DNA of 64,000 bases from Chloroflexota bacterium (GCA_022821645.1 JAJEDE010000001.1:89057-153056); one strand, 5' to 3'. Positions 43,661-54,074 are shown, numbered from the stretch's first letter. Made by a program: numbers and translations. The notes: a model not told the origin generated them from the sequence alone.

Positions 43661-46600
43661 TTACTTGATGGCGTCGGGAGCCGGCGGCCGCAGGTCGATC
43701 CGCATCTCCGCGATCCTTTCCGGATCCCCGTCGACGCCGCGGCGTTTCAGCACGGCCAGCATGTCCTCTTGCCTGGGCTGACCGAAGGCCAGCCGATAGA
43801 GCGCCAGCGACTCTTGCAGCCGGTCCCATCGCTTCTCGTCGCGACTCAGGGGAAAGGCCATGATTCGCCGGTGGAGTTGGGCATCGCCCGGGTATATCCA
43901 GTAGGGGGAGAGGTCGCCCAGCCCGTCGTCGCGTTCCGTCGCGGCGGCTTCAAAGGCCGCGGTCCAGGGGTCGCCGACGCCTTGCGCTAGCGCGGCCGAT
44001 CGGTGAGCGGCCGCCACGTTCTTGCGGATTGCGTGACCTTTGTAGCGATCCACCCGGCCCTCGCGCTGCTCGAAATCGACCGGGTTGCCGGGGAGGTCCC
44101 AGTGGACCACCGAGTGGCACCACCAGTGAAAGTCGATTCCCTCCTGCCCTATGGAGGTGGTGGCGAGTACGAACGGCCAGAACGGCGAGTTGAAAGCCGC
44201 CCTGACCTCGGGGAGCCTGGCTTCGTCCTGGCTATAACGCGTGCTGCCGAAGCGCATGGCGAACCGGCTGGGGAACGCGATGCCGTCGCCGTCAAAGTGA
44301 TCGATGTCGGTGGCGCGGTTGACCGACTCACGTACGGCAATTGCCCGTCGTGCGGTCACCGCAAGTGAGATCAGCCCCTCGTCGGTCGTCGTGTCGGCCC
44401 CGGACTCGCCGGCAAGATGGTGGATGTACTCGTCAAGGACCGCCTGGAGCCCGCCGTCGATGCAATAGCGCGCGACCCTGCGCCAATAGGCGCCTTCATC
44501 CGCGCGCGCGCTGCTTGGGCCTCCGTAAAGGCCGTCGAGAAGCAGCATCGCGTTGGGCCGCGCGAAGAGACTCCGCAAGCCGGAGGCCAGGATCGCCGCC
44601 GCGCGCCAGTGGCCCAACTCGGTCACGCGGTCGTCCTGTTGCCTCAGCCGTCTGAGCGCGCGCCACGCGATGTTCCCCGGCGATCCCAAGCCTAGAAGCG
44701 CACTGGTCTTTACCAGGTCCGACGGCCGTTCCGACTCCGGCGTCCAGTCCCCGAGAGCCTTTTGCATGTGGCTGACGTGTGCGACGAGGGCTTCGCCCCG
44801 CTCTTCCTCGGACCCGTGATCAGGCGAAGCTCCCCGCAGTGCGTCGGCAAGGGCGCCTCGCCGCTGCCCGATGAGCGCGGATGCAAGCGCGCTGCCCCGC
44901 TCGGCCTTCACGGGCGCGAACCAGTGCCAGGCAGCGCTTGCGGTTGAACTGGTGTCGCCGTTCGCACCGACCACTGATTCGGCACGGTCGTACGCCCACT
45001 CGAGCAGACGATCCACGCTCGGCGACTCGGCGTGGTCGCGGGCGGCGTCCAACGGGTCGGTGCGCGCGGCTAGCGTCGGCTGCGGCCAGAACAACGCCAG
45101 CGTCGACATTGAAGCCGGCCGCCCATCGGCCATCCGATAGTCGAGGCGCCTCGCCAGGGCTGCCCGGGCCGCCGGCGTGTTCGAGCGCTGCCCCGCTCCC
45201 GTGAAGATCTGTCGCTGGACCTCGTAGCTCAGGAGCGACGCTATGGCCGCGGGCGCGGCCACCCAACTGGAGAAAATGAGCTGCTTGGTGATCTCGGTCG
45301 AATCGACCGCTGCATAGGGGCCGCCAGGTTGGTGGTAGGGAAGCGATGGCGGCATCCAGAGCAAGCGCCACCAGCCCTTTTTCAGCGTCGCCCCGTACAA
45401 CGCGCGCATCCGCGCGTTCGCCCAGTCGAGCGGCTGGAATCCCTCAACGTCGGATCTGTCAATGCGCTGCGCGCCGCCAAACAGCGGTACTAGGCGAGAC
45501 CGGAGTTCCGCATCCTTCATCCAGTCACGCACGCGCTCCCCAACCCGATATCCGCTCAGGAAGTTGAGGAAGTAGGGCGCTGATTTCCAGTACTCGACGC
45601 CAAGCGGCGCGTTGACCTCGGCCGCGACGCGACGCAGCGCGACGAAGCCGGAAAAGTCGTCCGATTGCACACGAAACGCGCTCGTTGCCGTGTCCAGGGT
45701 CGTCGCGCGCCTTTCGCCGGTGGGCCGTTCGGTTCGAGCAATCCACTTCCGCAGTTGCGCTTGCACCCGGTCTCGGATCGCCGCCGTCGGCTCGCCCGCC
45801 AGCGCCGCCTGCCGCATGGCGTCGAGATCAGCTTGCAGGGATTCCACGGGCTCATCCGAGTCCGCCAGGAACTCCAGCGTCTTGAGGAAGTCCGCGTAAT
45901 GACCGGCGCCCTCTTCAGCTTCTTCCGCGTACGTGAACGGCTTATAGGGCGTTGCCGAGAGCAGGAGTACGCGTGCGTCGGACTGGTTGAAGAACTCGTG
46001 CGCCAGTTCGGCCGCCTCGCCGCCGGTCTTCACGTCAAGCAGGTCCCGAAAGCGCTGAAACTCGTCCAGGATCACGAGGTCCGGCTCGAGCGCCGTCACA
46101 GCGGCTCGCGCGAGCATTCGGCGTAGCCCGCCGACGATCCGGCGGGCCGACGCACGCTGGCTATCGGTCAGAGTCTCTCGTTCTTCGACCTCTTCGATCA
46201 GGGCGGCGAGCGACCCTGGCTCGCTACTCCGATCGAACGCTTGGAGAAACGTCCGTTGGATGCTCGACTCGAAGGGCCGCGAACGCACGGGGGCGACGTA
46301 CCAGTCGACGAATCGCTGCCGGCTGGACACGCCGCCCTGGAAGATCCGTTCTGCCGCGGTCGCTTGCTTACCTCCGAGGCCCAGGTGGTCGCGCAGCAGG
46401 ACGTAGAGCACGGCACGCTCCGTCGCCGTCCCCAGCTGCCATCCGAATTGGAACGATGTGGCCGGCGTGAACGCGACGAACGTGGCCGGCTTGCCGGTGC
46501 CGCCCGGCGCGGGTTTCAGCACGTCCGGTTGCCTGATCAACAGGGTGAGCCGCGTCGCAAAGCTCGGGCTCTCCGAGCCGGTGGCGTTGAGCTTGCGAAT

Positions 46601-46861
46601 GTTCTGGGAGGCGATATCCGCGTTGGAGCACACGTAGACGATGTCGATGCGACGCACGTGGTCGACCTGCTGTAGGTGCTCGAGGGTTTGGGCGATGACT
46701 TCCTGCGCGACGTGCGTCTTGCCCAGTCCCGTCTCGTCCGCCACCAGGAAGCGTCGCGACGATTCCCGATCCCGGTACAGCCGCCGGAACGCGTGCTCGG
46801 CGGTCGCTCGCTGGAAATCGCTGAGCGCGGTGCCCCGATCTTCCCGGGTCGTCCGAGTCAC
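43661..46861 (-). CDS. SNF2-like DEAD/DEAH-box helicase
   Basis: 1066 residues from the GTG at 46861, overlapping the PLD gene stop (GTGA). Helicase lobe 1 has [15 protein letters not shown], Walker [13 protein letters not shown] (residues 41-52) and motif [10 protein letters not shown] (264-271). Motif III-like [10 protein letters not shown] follows. Lobe 2 has [14 protein letters not shown] and the arginine-finger motif [11 protein letters not shown] near residue 945. A long helical insert separates them. Such proteins translocate on double-stranded DNA. As the third gene of a DUF6361/PLD/helicase set it is probably the motor of a defence complex. Confidence 0.88.
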   Translation of the reverse strand: MTRTTREDRGTALSDFQRATAEHAFRRLYRDRESSRRFLVADETGLGKTHVAQEVIAQTLEHLQQVDHVRRIDIVYVCSNADIASQNIRKLNATGSESPSFATRLTLLIRQPDVLKPAPGGTGKPATFVAFTPATSFQFGWQLGTATERAVLYVLLRDHLGLGGKQATAAERIFQGGVSSRQRFVDWYVAPVRSRPFESSIQRTFLQAFDRSSEPGSLAALIEEVEERETLTDSQRASARRIVGGLRRMLARAAVTALEPDLVILDEFQRFRDLLDVKTGGEAAELAHEFFNQSDARVLLLSATPYKPFTYAEEAEEGAGHYADFLKTLEFLADSDEPVESLQADLDAMRQAALAGEPTAAIRDRVQAQLRKWIARTERPTGERRATTLDTATSAFRVQSDDFSGFVALRRVAAEVNAPLGVEYWKSAPYFLNFLSGYRVGERVRDWMKDAELRSRLVPLFGGAQRIDRSDVEGFQPLDWANARMRALYGATLKKGWWRLLWMPPSLPYHQPGGPYAAVDSTEITKQLIFSSWVAAPAAIASLLSYEVQRQIFTGAGQRSNTPAARAALARRLDYRMADGRPASMSTLALFWPQPTLAARTDPLDAARDHAESPSVDRLLEWAYDRAESVVGANGDTSSTASAAWHWFAPVKAERGSALASALIGQRRGALADALRGASPDHGSEEERGEALVAHVSHMQKALGDWTPESERPSDLVKTSALLGLGSPGNIAWRALRRLRQQDDRVTELGHWRAAAILASGLRSLFARPNAMLLLDGLYGGPSSARADEGAYWRRVARYCIDGGLQAVLDEYIHHLAGESGADTTTDEGLISLAVTARRAIAVRESVNRATDIDHFDGDGIAFPSRFAMRFGSTRYSQDEARLPEVRAAFNSPFWPFVLATTSIGQEGIDFHWWCHSVVHWDLPGNPVDFEQREGRVDRYKGHAIRKNVAAAHRSAALAQGVGDPWTAAFEAAATERDDGLGDLSPYWIYPGDAQLHRRIMAFPLSRDEKRWDRLQESLALYRLAFGQPRQEDMLAVLKRRGVDGDPERIAEMRIDLRPPAPDAIK

Positions 46862-48687
46862 GAAGCCTCCGCGCGCATCGCGCGGCGCGCCTCGAGCACC
46901 GGCAGCCACACGTCGTCCCAGCCCGGCGGAAGCACCTCCCGCCCAAGCGGCGACCGGCGCAGGTGCTCGATGATCTCGTCCAGGTGATCGATGGACTCCG
47001 GACTCTCGGCCAGCGCGCGCGCCAGCAGCTCCAGCACGCCTTGTCCGGCGCCTCCCGACCAGCTTGTCGAACCGTTGCCAGTTTCGGTGAAATCGGCGCT
47101 GCTTCCGGAGGCGAGTCCAATGAGCAGGGCGAGCAGCCGCAGGAACTTCTCCGGCGTGTCGATCTGCCGGGCCAGGATCTGTCGGAATCGGTCGTCGGGC
47201 GAACCCTCGAGTTGTGAGCAGACCACCGTCGAGCGCTCCAGCAGTTTCCCCTTGACCGTCTGGCTCGCGGAGAGGCGAAGGAACGCCGTGATATCCGCTA
47301 GTTCGCGGGGCGCCAGCTCGACGTCAAGCGGCTCCGCGGGATCGAGCGGATGGGTCTCGTCCGGACGGTTGTGGGGAGCGATCGTGACGCAGGCCCCATC
47401 TGGGATGCGCCGCGGCGCCTCGTCGGCCGTTATGCGCGCGACCCACCCCTCGGACTCTTCGGTAACGGTTGTCCGGAAGCGGATCCCTCCCGCGATATCG
47501 ATCAGCAGATTCTCGATCGCTCGACCGTCTTCGCCATTGCCCCCGTTCGGATCCACACCGCGATCGTACGGCGTCAGCATGCCCCTCAGCGGCGCGTCGT
47601 CGCCCACCAGCGCGTCGACCCCAAGCGTCCGTTTCGGGCCGACCAGCTCACAGAGAAACTCCACGTTCCGGCTCAGTCCCGCATCCGTCGCGTTGGCCGA
47701 GCCAACAAAGAGATGCGCTCGCTTGCCGCGCTCGACCGCAAAGACCTTGGCGTGCAGCTGCGTGAAGTAGCTCCGGTCTGCCTCCGTTTCCGCGTCATCC
47801 CCAGCGAGGCTCGCCGTCGGATCGAGCTCATAGACATCCACGTGCTCAAGCGCGTCCTCTGCCAGACCATCGAGTTCCCCGCCGCGCGAGATGAGCGCGT
47901 ACCGACGGCCGGACCTAGGCGGAAAGATCCGCCGAATCGCGCCTTCGCGGACGAACGGCGAAATCACGAGCCTTCGGTAGCCGCGGAAATGCTCCTCGAC
48001 CGGAAACCGTCGCGCATACGGAAGTCCGATCGGATGAAATCGGACCTCGCGTACGCCGCTCGGCAACTCCCATTCGACCCGTCGCAACTCCTCGGCGAGC
48101 TCGGTCAGAACCTCGTGACGGTTTGGCGACACCGGTGTCGCGGCCAACTCGGGCAATGCGCGAATGAATCGTGCGAGCGGCTCGCTGCTCTCGTTGATCC
48201 GACTCGCTCGCCAGCCGTCGAGCCAGAGGATCGTGTCCCAACTTCGATCGGCCGTGAGATTCCGGGAGAGCACCAGCAGCCGATAGGAGGTCTCCTGGGA
48301 TTCGTTGCGGAATCGGAGCACCCAGGTCTTCGGATGGAAAATGTGCCCCGGTCGCGGTCGCCGCACCTCGTGGACCACGTTTTCCAGCAGCGCCAGCAGG
48401 TCGGACGGCCACCGCCCGGCCCCAATGGCGCCTGCCTGGCAGAAGATGTCAATCCGATCGCTCATCCCGCGCAGCGACTGCATGACCTCAATGGGATCCG
48501 GCTGCTCGTCCAGTCGAAAACCGGCGAACGCAAGCGGGACCGTCAGCGCCGTCTCCAGACCGAGCGTGAACGTTGTCGCCACGGCCCGGTCCAGCGAGCA
48601 ACCCGCCGGCGGTCGCAGCGCGTCCAGCAGCAGTTCTCGGCTGTCAGGCGCCAGCACTACCGTTCTCCCGTCCATCCACGATCTCAT
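46858..48687 (-). CDS. phospholipase D-like (HKD) nuclease-type protein
   Basis: About 605-609 residues; the start is the ATG at 48687 or 48675. Two HxK motifs are visible: HPKTWVLRF with SRNLT beyond it, and HAKVFAVERGKRAHLFVGSANAT. These make a complete two-motif PLD active site. The C-terminal third is helical. PLD enzymes of this type are often nucleases in defence systems such as DISARM DrmC. The gene overlaps its neighbours on both sides. Confidence 0.85.
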   Translation of the reverse strand: MRSWMDGRTVVLAPDSRELLLDALRPPAGCSLDRAVATTFTLGLETALTVPLAFAGFRLDEQPDPIEVMQSLRGMSDRIDIFCQAGAIGAGRWPSDLLALLENVVHEVRRPRPGHIFHPKTWVLRFRNESQETSYRLLVLSRNLTADRSWDTILWLDGWRASRINESSEPLARFIRALPELAATPVSPNRHEVLTELAEELRRVEWELPSGVREVRFHPIGLPYARRFPVEEHFRGYRRLVISPFVREGAIRRIFPPRSGRRYALISRGGELDGLAEDALEHVDVYELDPTASLAGDDAETEADRSYFTQLHAKVFAVERGKRAHLFVGSANATDAGLSRNVEFLCELVGPKRTLGVDALVGDDAPLRGMLTPYDRGVDPNGGNGEDGRAIENLLIDIAGGIRFRTTVTEESEGWVARITADEAPRRIPDGACVTIAPHNRPDETHPLDPAEPLDVELAPRELADITAFLRLSASQTVKGKLLERSTVVCSQLEGSPDDRFRQILARQIDTPEKFLRLLALLIGLASGSSADFTETGNGSTSWSGGAGQGVLELLARALAESPESIDHLDEIIEHLRRSPLGREVLPPGWDDVWLPVLEARRAMRAEAS

Positions 48688-49861
48688 TGAGAATCCGCCT
48701 GACGACCGGCCAGCGGAAGTTGAGGCGTCCGGATCCGGAGGCGCCGCCCCACTGACGCATCAGCCGCTCATTGATGAGCCGCGCTTGGCCGCGCTTCTGC
48801 ACGCGTTCCCGATTCCGAATCAGCTCCCGCGCTTTGCCGTCGTCAGCCACCTGTCCGCCGCTTTCTCGCGCCAGGGCAACCCATTCGGCCACAAATGCGC
48901 GCGTCGGCGGCGCAGCGGGCCGCCCCTGTGTAGCGACCAGGGCCCACAACCCGTTCAGGTCCCAGGCCCCCGCGTCGATTGCTTGAAAATCCTTCTGCCA
49001 CTTGTCTAGCCGGTTCCTGTACCGGTCCCGGCGCCCCTCGTGCGTTGAGAGATCAAGTTCCTCCGCCCGTTCGGCCAGCAGCAGGTTGTAGAGCAGCGCG
49101 GCCCCGTGCATCGCCACCGAAAACCGCCGAGCCTCGTCCAGCGCGTCCCGGACCGGACCATCCGTCCCAACAGCCTCGGGATCGTCCCAGGGATATGCGC
49201 TGTCCGAGTGGTGCTTCCCCTGCGACACCAGGAACTGGAGCAGGCTATCGGGCACCGCCGCGACGATCCGCTCCGCAAGCCACGTCGCCTCATCGTGCGT
49301 CAGGCTGAAGTCGCAACAGGCAAGGTCGAAGAAGTCGTCCGGCGGCGACGGGATCGACGGCGCCCACACCGCGTCCGACTGCTCCAGGAACTCCGTTGCT
49401 TCATCCTGCGGGTGTGCAACCTGTCGGAGACCCGCAACCTGACCCTCCGTACCCTCGCGCCGCAAGATGCCGAATCGTTGCAGGGTGTTCCAGTAGATCG
49501 TCGACGGCAGGATTCGCACCGCGGGCCCAACGATGCGTCCGATCAACCCTTCGAGATCCCCACCGACACGCAGTGCGCCGATCAACTGCCGTTCATGCCA
49601 ATCAACCCACGCCGAGAGCTTCTGGCCGCCGTGTCCCCGGCGCACCCCCTCGCGAAACAGCCACGGCACGAACAGCAGGTACCGGGCCCGCGTGAGCAGA
49701 AACGAGGTTCCCGGAAAAAGCGTGTCGCTCAGCGCGTCCCGGATCCGGCCCAGCCCCAGTTCGTCGCGGCTCTCGCGCTGCGAGAACATCGCCACGATCT
49801 CTCGCGCCCGCCGCTGGTCGGACTCCGAATAGTCAAGCCACGCCAGAACCGCCGGTGACAT
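48644..49861 (-). CDS. DUF6361 family protein
   Basis: 405 residues from the ATG at 49861, which has GAGG 8 bp upstream (in-frame starts at 49867 and 49879 also exist). The N-terminus MSPAVLAWLDYSESDQRRAREIVAMFSQRESRDELGLG and the block FPGTSFLLTRARYLLFVPWLF are typical of DUF6361 proteins found with helicase and PLD genes. No enzymatic motif is recognised. It overlaps the PLD gene by about 44 bp (or 32 with the later PLD start). Confidence 0.8.
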   Translation of the reverse strand: MSPAVLAWLDYSESDQRRAREIVAMFSQRESRDELGLGRIRDALSDTLFPGTSFLLTRARYLLFVPWLFREGVRRGHGGQKLSAWVDWHERQLIGALRVGGDLEGLIGRIVGPAVRILPSTIYWNTLQRFGILRREGTEGQVAGLRQVAHPQDEATEFLEQSDAVWAPSIPSPPDDFFDLACCDFSLTHDEATWLAERIVAAVPDSLLQFLVSQGKHHSDSAYPWDDPEAVGTDGPVRDALDEARRFSVAMHGAALLYNLLLAERAEELDLSTHEGRRDRYRNRLDKWQKDFQAIDAGAWDLNGLWALVATQGRPAAPPTRAFVAEWVALARESGGQVADDGKARELIRNRERVQKRGQARLINERLMRQWGGASGSGRLNFRWPVVRRILNEIVDGRENGSAGA

Positions 49862-49979
49862 GAACATTTCCTCACGCACGCATCCGCCCGAGGAATTACA
49901 GCGCGCACCGGTCCCCGCTGCAAGTCAGTCGCCGCGCTCGCCCGGACTTCGCGGACCAAGACGTCAGTCTCTGCTTTCT

Positions 49980-51149
49980 CTAAGCGAACACCCCATCCGG
50001 ATCCAGCGCCCCCCGCACCACCTCAACCGCCTGAGACACCTCATGCCCAGCTCGTTTTCCTTCTCCCCGGGGGAGAGCCGCGGGCTCTCCTTCTTCCTCC
50101 CCCCATGAGATAGCCGCATCCGCTCTTTCTCCCTCTCCTGGGGGAGAGGGTTGGGGTGAGGGGTCTTCCGGGCAACCAACGTGGGGTGTCGCCGAAGCCT
50201 CCCCTGGGCCAGGTCCATCCGTTCCTTCTCCCTCTCCCCGTGGGAGAGGGTTGGGTTGAGGGTCTTCCGGGCAACCAGCCTCAGCGCGGCTACCTCTCTC
50301 AACTCCCACTCTCTCCATCCCACTCTTAGTCCCTCTCACTCCTCTCCCCTCTCCCCTCTCCCCTTCCTCCATCGGCTCCACCCGCGCCCCAATCCCAAGC
50401 CCTAGCAAACTCGACGCATCGGCCTCAGCCGCCTCCAACTCCCCATAAACCCCAACCACCCGCAACCCATCCGACGACCCAACCGCCCGCGCAGCCCCCG
50501 CCATTCCGTCCAAGGCCTGCCCCGCCGTCCCCGGCGCCAGGTCCTCGCACCGCACCAGCGCCGCCGCGCCATCCAGCTCGGCGCGGTCCAGCGTCTCACC
50601 CGGCGCGTCGTCAGATACCCGCCGCCCCCGCACCCGCAGCGTCAACTCCACCATCGCCCCCAGCCGACCCTCAGACCCCCACAGCGCGTGCGTCACCCCG
50701 TACCCCACCGAATTCTTCACCGTCGCCCCACCCACCGTCAGCGCCTCGCCACTCCCGTCCACCAGCCGCGCCCCCAGCACCCACCGCCGCGCCGGCCCGT
50801 CCTGCGCCATGATCGTCGTTCCTCTACCCGATGCAATCAGACCCCCCACCGTCCCCGGCGCCTCCAGCCGCCGCACCGGCCACACCAACCCCACAGGCGT
50901 CAGCGCCTCGTCAAGCTCCGCCAACCGCACCCCCGCCCCTATCCGAACCTTGAAGTCCGGCGCCGCAATCTCGATCCGGGCCAGCCCACGCGTCGACAGC
51001 AGCTCCGCGCCCTCCGGCATGGCTGTCGCAGTCCGCTCAAGGCTTCGGAGCCCGACCACCCGCAACCTCGACCCCGCTGCCCGCGCCGCCCGCACCGCGT
51101 CCTGAACCTCCGCAACATTCGCCACGTTCAGAACCGACTCGCCGTCCAT
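49980..51149 (-). CDS. GlcE-like FAD-binding oxidase, invaded in frame by palindromic repeats
   Basis: 389 residues. Residues about 1-260 form an FAD_binding_4 domain: GSRLRVVGLRSLERT, VRIGAGVRLAELDEAL, APGTVGGLIASGRGTT and KNSVGYGVTHALWGSEGRLGAMVELTLRV. This is like glycolate oxidase subunit GlcE. Residues about 265-370 are Gly/Glu/Pro-rich, with three copies of a peptide ending NPLPRGEGE or similar, encoded by the DNA repeats at 50043-50263. The normal C-terminus (AVEVVRGALDPDGVFA) follows in frame. No GlcD or GlcF gene is adjacent. Whether the protein works is uncertain. Confidence 0.75.
   Translation of the reverse strand: MDGESVLNVANVAEVQDAVRAARAAGSRLRVVGLRSLERTATAMPEGAELLSTRGLARIEIAAPDFKVRIGAGVRLAELDEALTPVGLVWPVRRLEAPGTVGGLIASGRGTTIMAQDGPARRWVLGARLVDGSGEALTVGGATVKNSVGYGVTHALWGSEGRLGAMVELTLRVRGRRVSDDAPGETLDRAELDGAAALVRCEDLAPGTAGQALDGMAGAARAVGSSDGLRVVGVYGELEAAEADASSLLGLGIGARVEPMEEGERGEGRGVRGTKSGMERVGVERGSRAEAGCPEDPQPNPLPRGEGEGTDGPGPGEASATPHVGCPEDPSPQPSPPGEGERADAAISWGEEEGEPAALPRGEGKRAGHEVSQAVEVVRGALDPDGVFA
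50043..50263. repeat. three palindromic repeat units inside the GlcE-like gene
   Basis: Units near 50057-50096, 50122-50161 and 50224-50263. The last two share CTTCTCCCTCTCC-type arms, GGGAGAGGGTTGGG, TGAGGG and a trailing GTCTTCCGGGCAACCA. They belong to the same family as 26567-26701. Their lengths keep the reading frame open. Confidence 0.8.
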
Positions 51150-51310
51150 CCCACCCCTATACCCGTCCCAACCAACACCCGACCTTATCGCGCCGCCATC
51201 CCGCCCGCCCCAACGCGGATGTCCGTGGCACTGCACTCCCCACAATCGGCCAGTCGTGCGCCCGGCCGACCCATTACATTGGGCGCTGGCGACTGGACAG
51301 GAGCGGCCCC

Positions 51311-52408
51311 GTGAAAATCATTGACGTCCAAACAACTCTCATCGTCGTCCCCCGCGACCCGCCCATCTCCGACGCGACCGCTCTCCGGATGACTGCCGGC
51401 GGCTACTGCTTCGTCCATCTCCGCACCGACGAGGGCATCGAAGGCCTCGGAATGTCCGCGCCCTCGCGAGCCCTGCGGGCCGTCATCGAGCACGACCTCA
51501 AAGACATCCTGCTCGGCGCCGATCCTTTCGACATCGAAGGCCTCTGGCAGGACATGTTCTGGCGCGTCCGCGGCTTCGGCCGCAAGGGCCTTGCCTTCCA
51601 GGCCATCTCCGCCGTCGACATCGCCCTCTGGGACCTCAAGGCCAAAGCCCTCGGCCTCCCCCTCTACAAGCTGCTCGGTCCCTGCCGCGCTTCGACCCCC
51701 ATCTACGGCAGCGGCGGTTGGACCTCCTACACCGACAGCGAACTCATCGACGAGCAACTCTCCTACGTCCAGCGAGGCATGACCCGCGTCAAGATGAAAG
51801 TCGGCATGGACTTCGGCACCCGGCCCGAGGCCGACGTTCGCCGCGTTGCCGCCGTCCGCCGGGCCCTCGGCGACGAAGTCGAGCTCTACATCGACGCCAA
51901 CAACGGCTACACCGCCAAGCAGGCTATCGGCCTCGGCCGCCGCTTCGAGGAGTACGGCATCGGCTGGTACGAGGAGCCCGTCCTCGCCGACGACCTTGAT
52001 GGCCTCGCCCGCATCGCCGCCGCTCTCACCGTGCCCATCGCCACCGGCGAACACGAGTACACAAAACACGGATTCAAAGACCTGCTCAGCCGCGGAGCCG
52101 CCGACATCGCCCAGCCCGACGTCGGCCGCGTCGGCGGCGTCACCGAGTGGATGAAAGTCGCCCACCTCGCCGACGCCTTCAACATCCCCGTCGCCTCCCA
52201 CGCCTACCAACTCGTCCACCTCCACCTCGCCCTGGCCACTCCCAACATGCAGGTCGTCGAGTGCCTCGGCACCGTCGAAGCCGCCGACCGCATCGTTTTC
52301 ACCGAATTCCCTGAACCCGCCGGCCCCGACTGGACCCCCGACCCCACCAAACTTGGCCTCGGCCTCGAACTCGACCCCCACGCCATCTCTACCTACGCCA
52401 TCGACTGA
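51311..52408 (+). CDS. mandelate racemase/muconate lactonizing enzyme family protein
   Basis: 365 residues of the enolase superfamily. The N-terminal capping domain ends near 115. The barrel shows the K-x-K pair in VKMKVGM (about 161-167) and metal ligands D in LYIDANNGY, E in WYEEPVL and E in IATGEHEY. The catalytic His is in VASHAYQ. This is a sugar-acid dehydratase-type active site (MR subgroup). The second such enzyme in the window is at 57459-58610. The substrate cannot be read from the sequence. Confidence 0.9.
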   Translation: MKIIDVQTTLIVVPRDPPISDATALRMTAGGYCFVHLRTDEGIEGLGMSAPSRALRAVIEHDLKDILLGADPFDIEGLWQDMFWRVRGFGRKGLAFQAISAVDIALWDLKAKALGLPLYKLLGPCRASTPIYGSGGWTSYTDSELIDEQLSYVQRGMTRVKMKVGMDFGTRPEADVRRVAAVRRALGDEVELYIDANNGYTAKQAIGLGRRFEEYGIGWYEEPVLADDLDGLARIAAALTVPIATGEHEYTKHGFKDLLSRGAADIAQPDVGRVGGVTEWMKVAHLADAFNIPVASHAYQLVHLHLALATPNMQVVECLGTVEAADRIVFTEFPEPAGPDWTPDPTKLGLGLELDPHAISTYAID

Positions 52409-52427
52409 CCTCCCGCCTCGCCTCTCC

Positions 52428-52456
52428 TTGCATCCTATACTCGATCAGAGTACACT
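52428..52456 (+). promoter_or_regulatory. promoter of murT-gatD leader (leader family copy 3)
   Basis: TTGCAT (52428-52433), 17-bp spacer, TACACT (52451-52456). The box pair and spacing match those in copies 1 and 2. The transcript would include the hairpin at 52557-52613 before the murT ATG at 52671. Confidence 0.65.
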
Positions 52457-52556
52457 GGCTGCTATGACCCCGCAACCCTCCACGCCAATGCTCACACCCT
52501 CCCCGCCCCGCCGCGCCCCGCGACGCTCGACTTCCCGCCCCCAAAATCCGCAAAAT

Positions 52557-52613
52557 CTCGCGACCGCCGGCCCCCGAACCCCCCGTAGGGGTTCGGGGGC
52601 CGGCGGTCGCGAG
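52557..52613 (+). ncRNA. 26-bp perfect hairpin in murT leader
   Basis: Perfect 26-bp arms starting CTCGCGACCGCC and ending CCGAACCCC, with loop CCGTA. The closing pairs CCCC/GGGG and a CNNTA loop are shared with the two other leader hairpins, although the outer arm sequence is different. It begins about 100 nt after the -10 box. Confidence 0.65.
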
Positions 52614-52670
52614 TACCCCCATAAACCGCCCTCGCCTAGCGCCCAGCCCAATCCCGCCGCACAATCCACC

Positions 52671-54074
52671 ATGCCCCTCCGCCGTCCCGCCGCCACCCTT
52701 GCGGGCCGTACCGCCGGCTGGCTTTCCCGCTTCACCCGCCGAGGCGGCGGTACCGCCGTCAGCGGCCTTGTCACATCCACCCTCGACCCCACCTTCGTCC
52801 CCGACAGCCTGCGTCAACTCCACTCCACCATCACCATCACCGGCACCAACGGCAAAACCACCACCACCGCCGCCCTCTGCGCCCTCGCCCGCGCCGCCGG
52901 TCAACCCGTCCTCACCAACCCCACCGGCTCCAATCTCGAACGCGGCCTCGCTGCCGCCCTCCTCCCTCACGTCAACTGGACTGGCAAGGTCCGCAACGCC
53001 GCCCATCTCCGCGCCGTCCTCGAACTCGATGAATGGGCCTTCGCCTCCCTCGCCCCGACGGTTCAACCCCGCGTAGCCGTATTCCTCAACCTGTTCCGTG
53101 ACCAACTCGACCGCTACGGCGAAGTCGACCGCACCGCCGCCGCCTGGCAGGAAGCCATTGACCGTCTCCACCCCAGCGCAACCGTCGTCGCCAACGCCGA
53201 CGACCCCGCCGTCGTCGCTGTGGCCCGCAACCATCGTGGTCCCCTGCTGTTTTTTGGCGCGGACGTCCAAAGCAGCGCCACAACACCCGACGCCTGGGCC
53301 GACGTCCGACGCTGCCCCCTCTGCGACGGCCGCCTCGACTGGGATCGGGTGGTATACGCCCACCTCGGCAGCTACCGCTGCCAGTCCTGTGGATTCAGCC
53401 GCCCCAATCCGGACGTTCGCATCACAGACTTCCAACCCCATGGCCTCGCCGGCTCCTCCTACCGCCTAGTCACCCCCGACTCCGCCGGACACATCCAGGT
53501 AAAGCTGCCCGGCCTCTACAACGCCTACAACCTCGCCGCCGCGGTCGCCGGCGCCCAGGCAGCTGGCATCCCAAGCTCCGACGCCAAGGACGTTCTCGAA
53601 ACGTTCCAACCCGCCTTCGGCCGCGCCGAGACCATTCAGGCTCCAGGGACGACAATCACACTTCTGCTAGTCAAGAACCCGACCGGAGCCAACCAGACGC
53701 TTGACTTGCTGCGCTCTGAACCCGAGCCACTGGATACGCTGGTCCTGCTCAACGATGGCGTAGCTGACGGCGAGGACGTGTCCTGGATCTGGGATGTCGA
53801 GTTCGAACGCTTGTCTCCACGTCGGCTCTTCGTTGGCGGACGTCGCGCAGAGGATCTGGCCCTTCGTCTGAAGTACGCGGGCGTGGTTCCAACAGTTGAT
53901 CGAACACTCGTTTGTCCGGGAATCGCGCCGGCGCTCGACGTCGCGCTTACGTCGGAACACGAAAGCGAGTCTCGTCGGCTGATCGTGCTGGCGACTTACA
54001 CGGCCATGCTCGACCTTCGCTCGGTTTGCACTCGTCGCGGCTGGGTTGATCCGTACTGGCGAGCAGCCGCATGA
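52671..54074 (+). CDS. murT: lipid II isoglutaminyl synthase, ligase subunit MurT
   Basis: 467 residues from the ATG at 52671, where Mur-ligase homology begins. Upstream in-frame starts would translate the leader hairpin. TITGTNGKTTTTAAL (ATP P-loop, about 56-70) and NPTGSNLERGLAAAL follow. A zinc ribbon CPLC...CQSC inserts at about 213-241, and a DUF1727 tail ends the protein. With GatD it amidates the D-Glu of the peptidoglycan stem, the amide nitrogen coming from glutamine. The gene overlaps gatD by 4 bp (ATGA). Confidence 0.93.
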   Translation: MPLRRPAATLAGRTAGWLSRFTRRGGGTAVSGLVTSTLDPTFVPDSLRQLHSTITITGTNGKTTTTAALCALARAAGQPVLTNPTGSNLERGLAAALLPHVNWTGKVRNAAHLRAVLELDEWAFASLAPTVQPRVAVFLNLFRDQLDRYGEVDRTAAAWQEAIDRLHPSATVVANADDPAVVAVARNHRGPLLFFGADVQSSATTPDAWADVRRCPLCDGRLDWDRVVYAHLGSYRCQSCGFSRPNPDVRITDFQPHGLAGSSYRLVTPDSAGHIQVKLPGLYNAYNLAAAVAGAQAAGIPSSDAKDVLETFQPAFGRAETIQAPGTTITLLLVKNPTGANQTLDLLRSEPEPLDTLVLLNDGVADGEDVSWIWDVEFERLSPRRLFVGGRRAEDLALRLKYAGVVPTVDRTLVCPGIAPALDVALTSEHESESRRLIVLATYTAMLDLRSVCTRRGWVDPYWRAAA

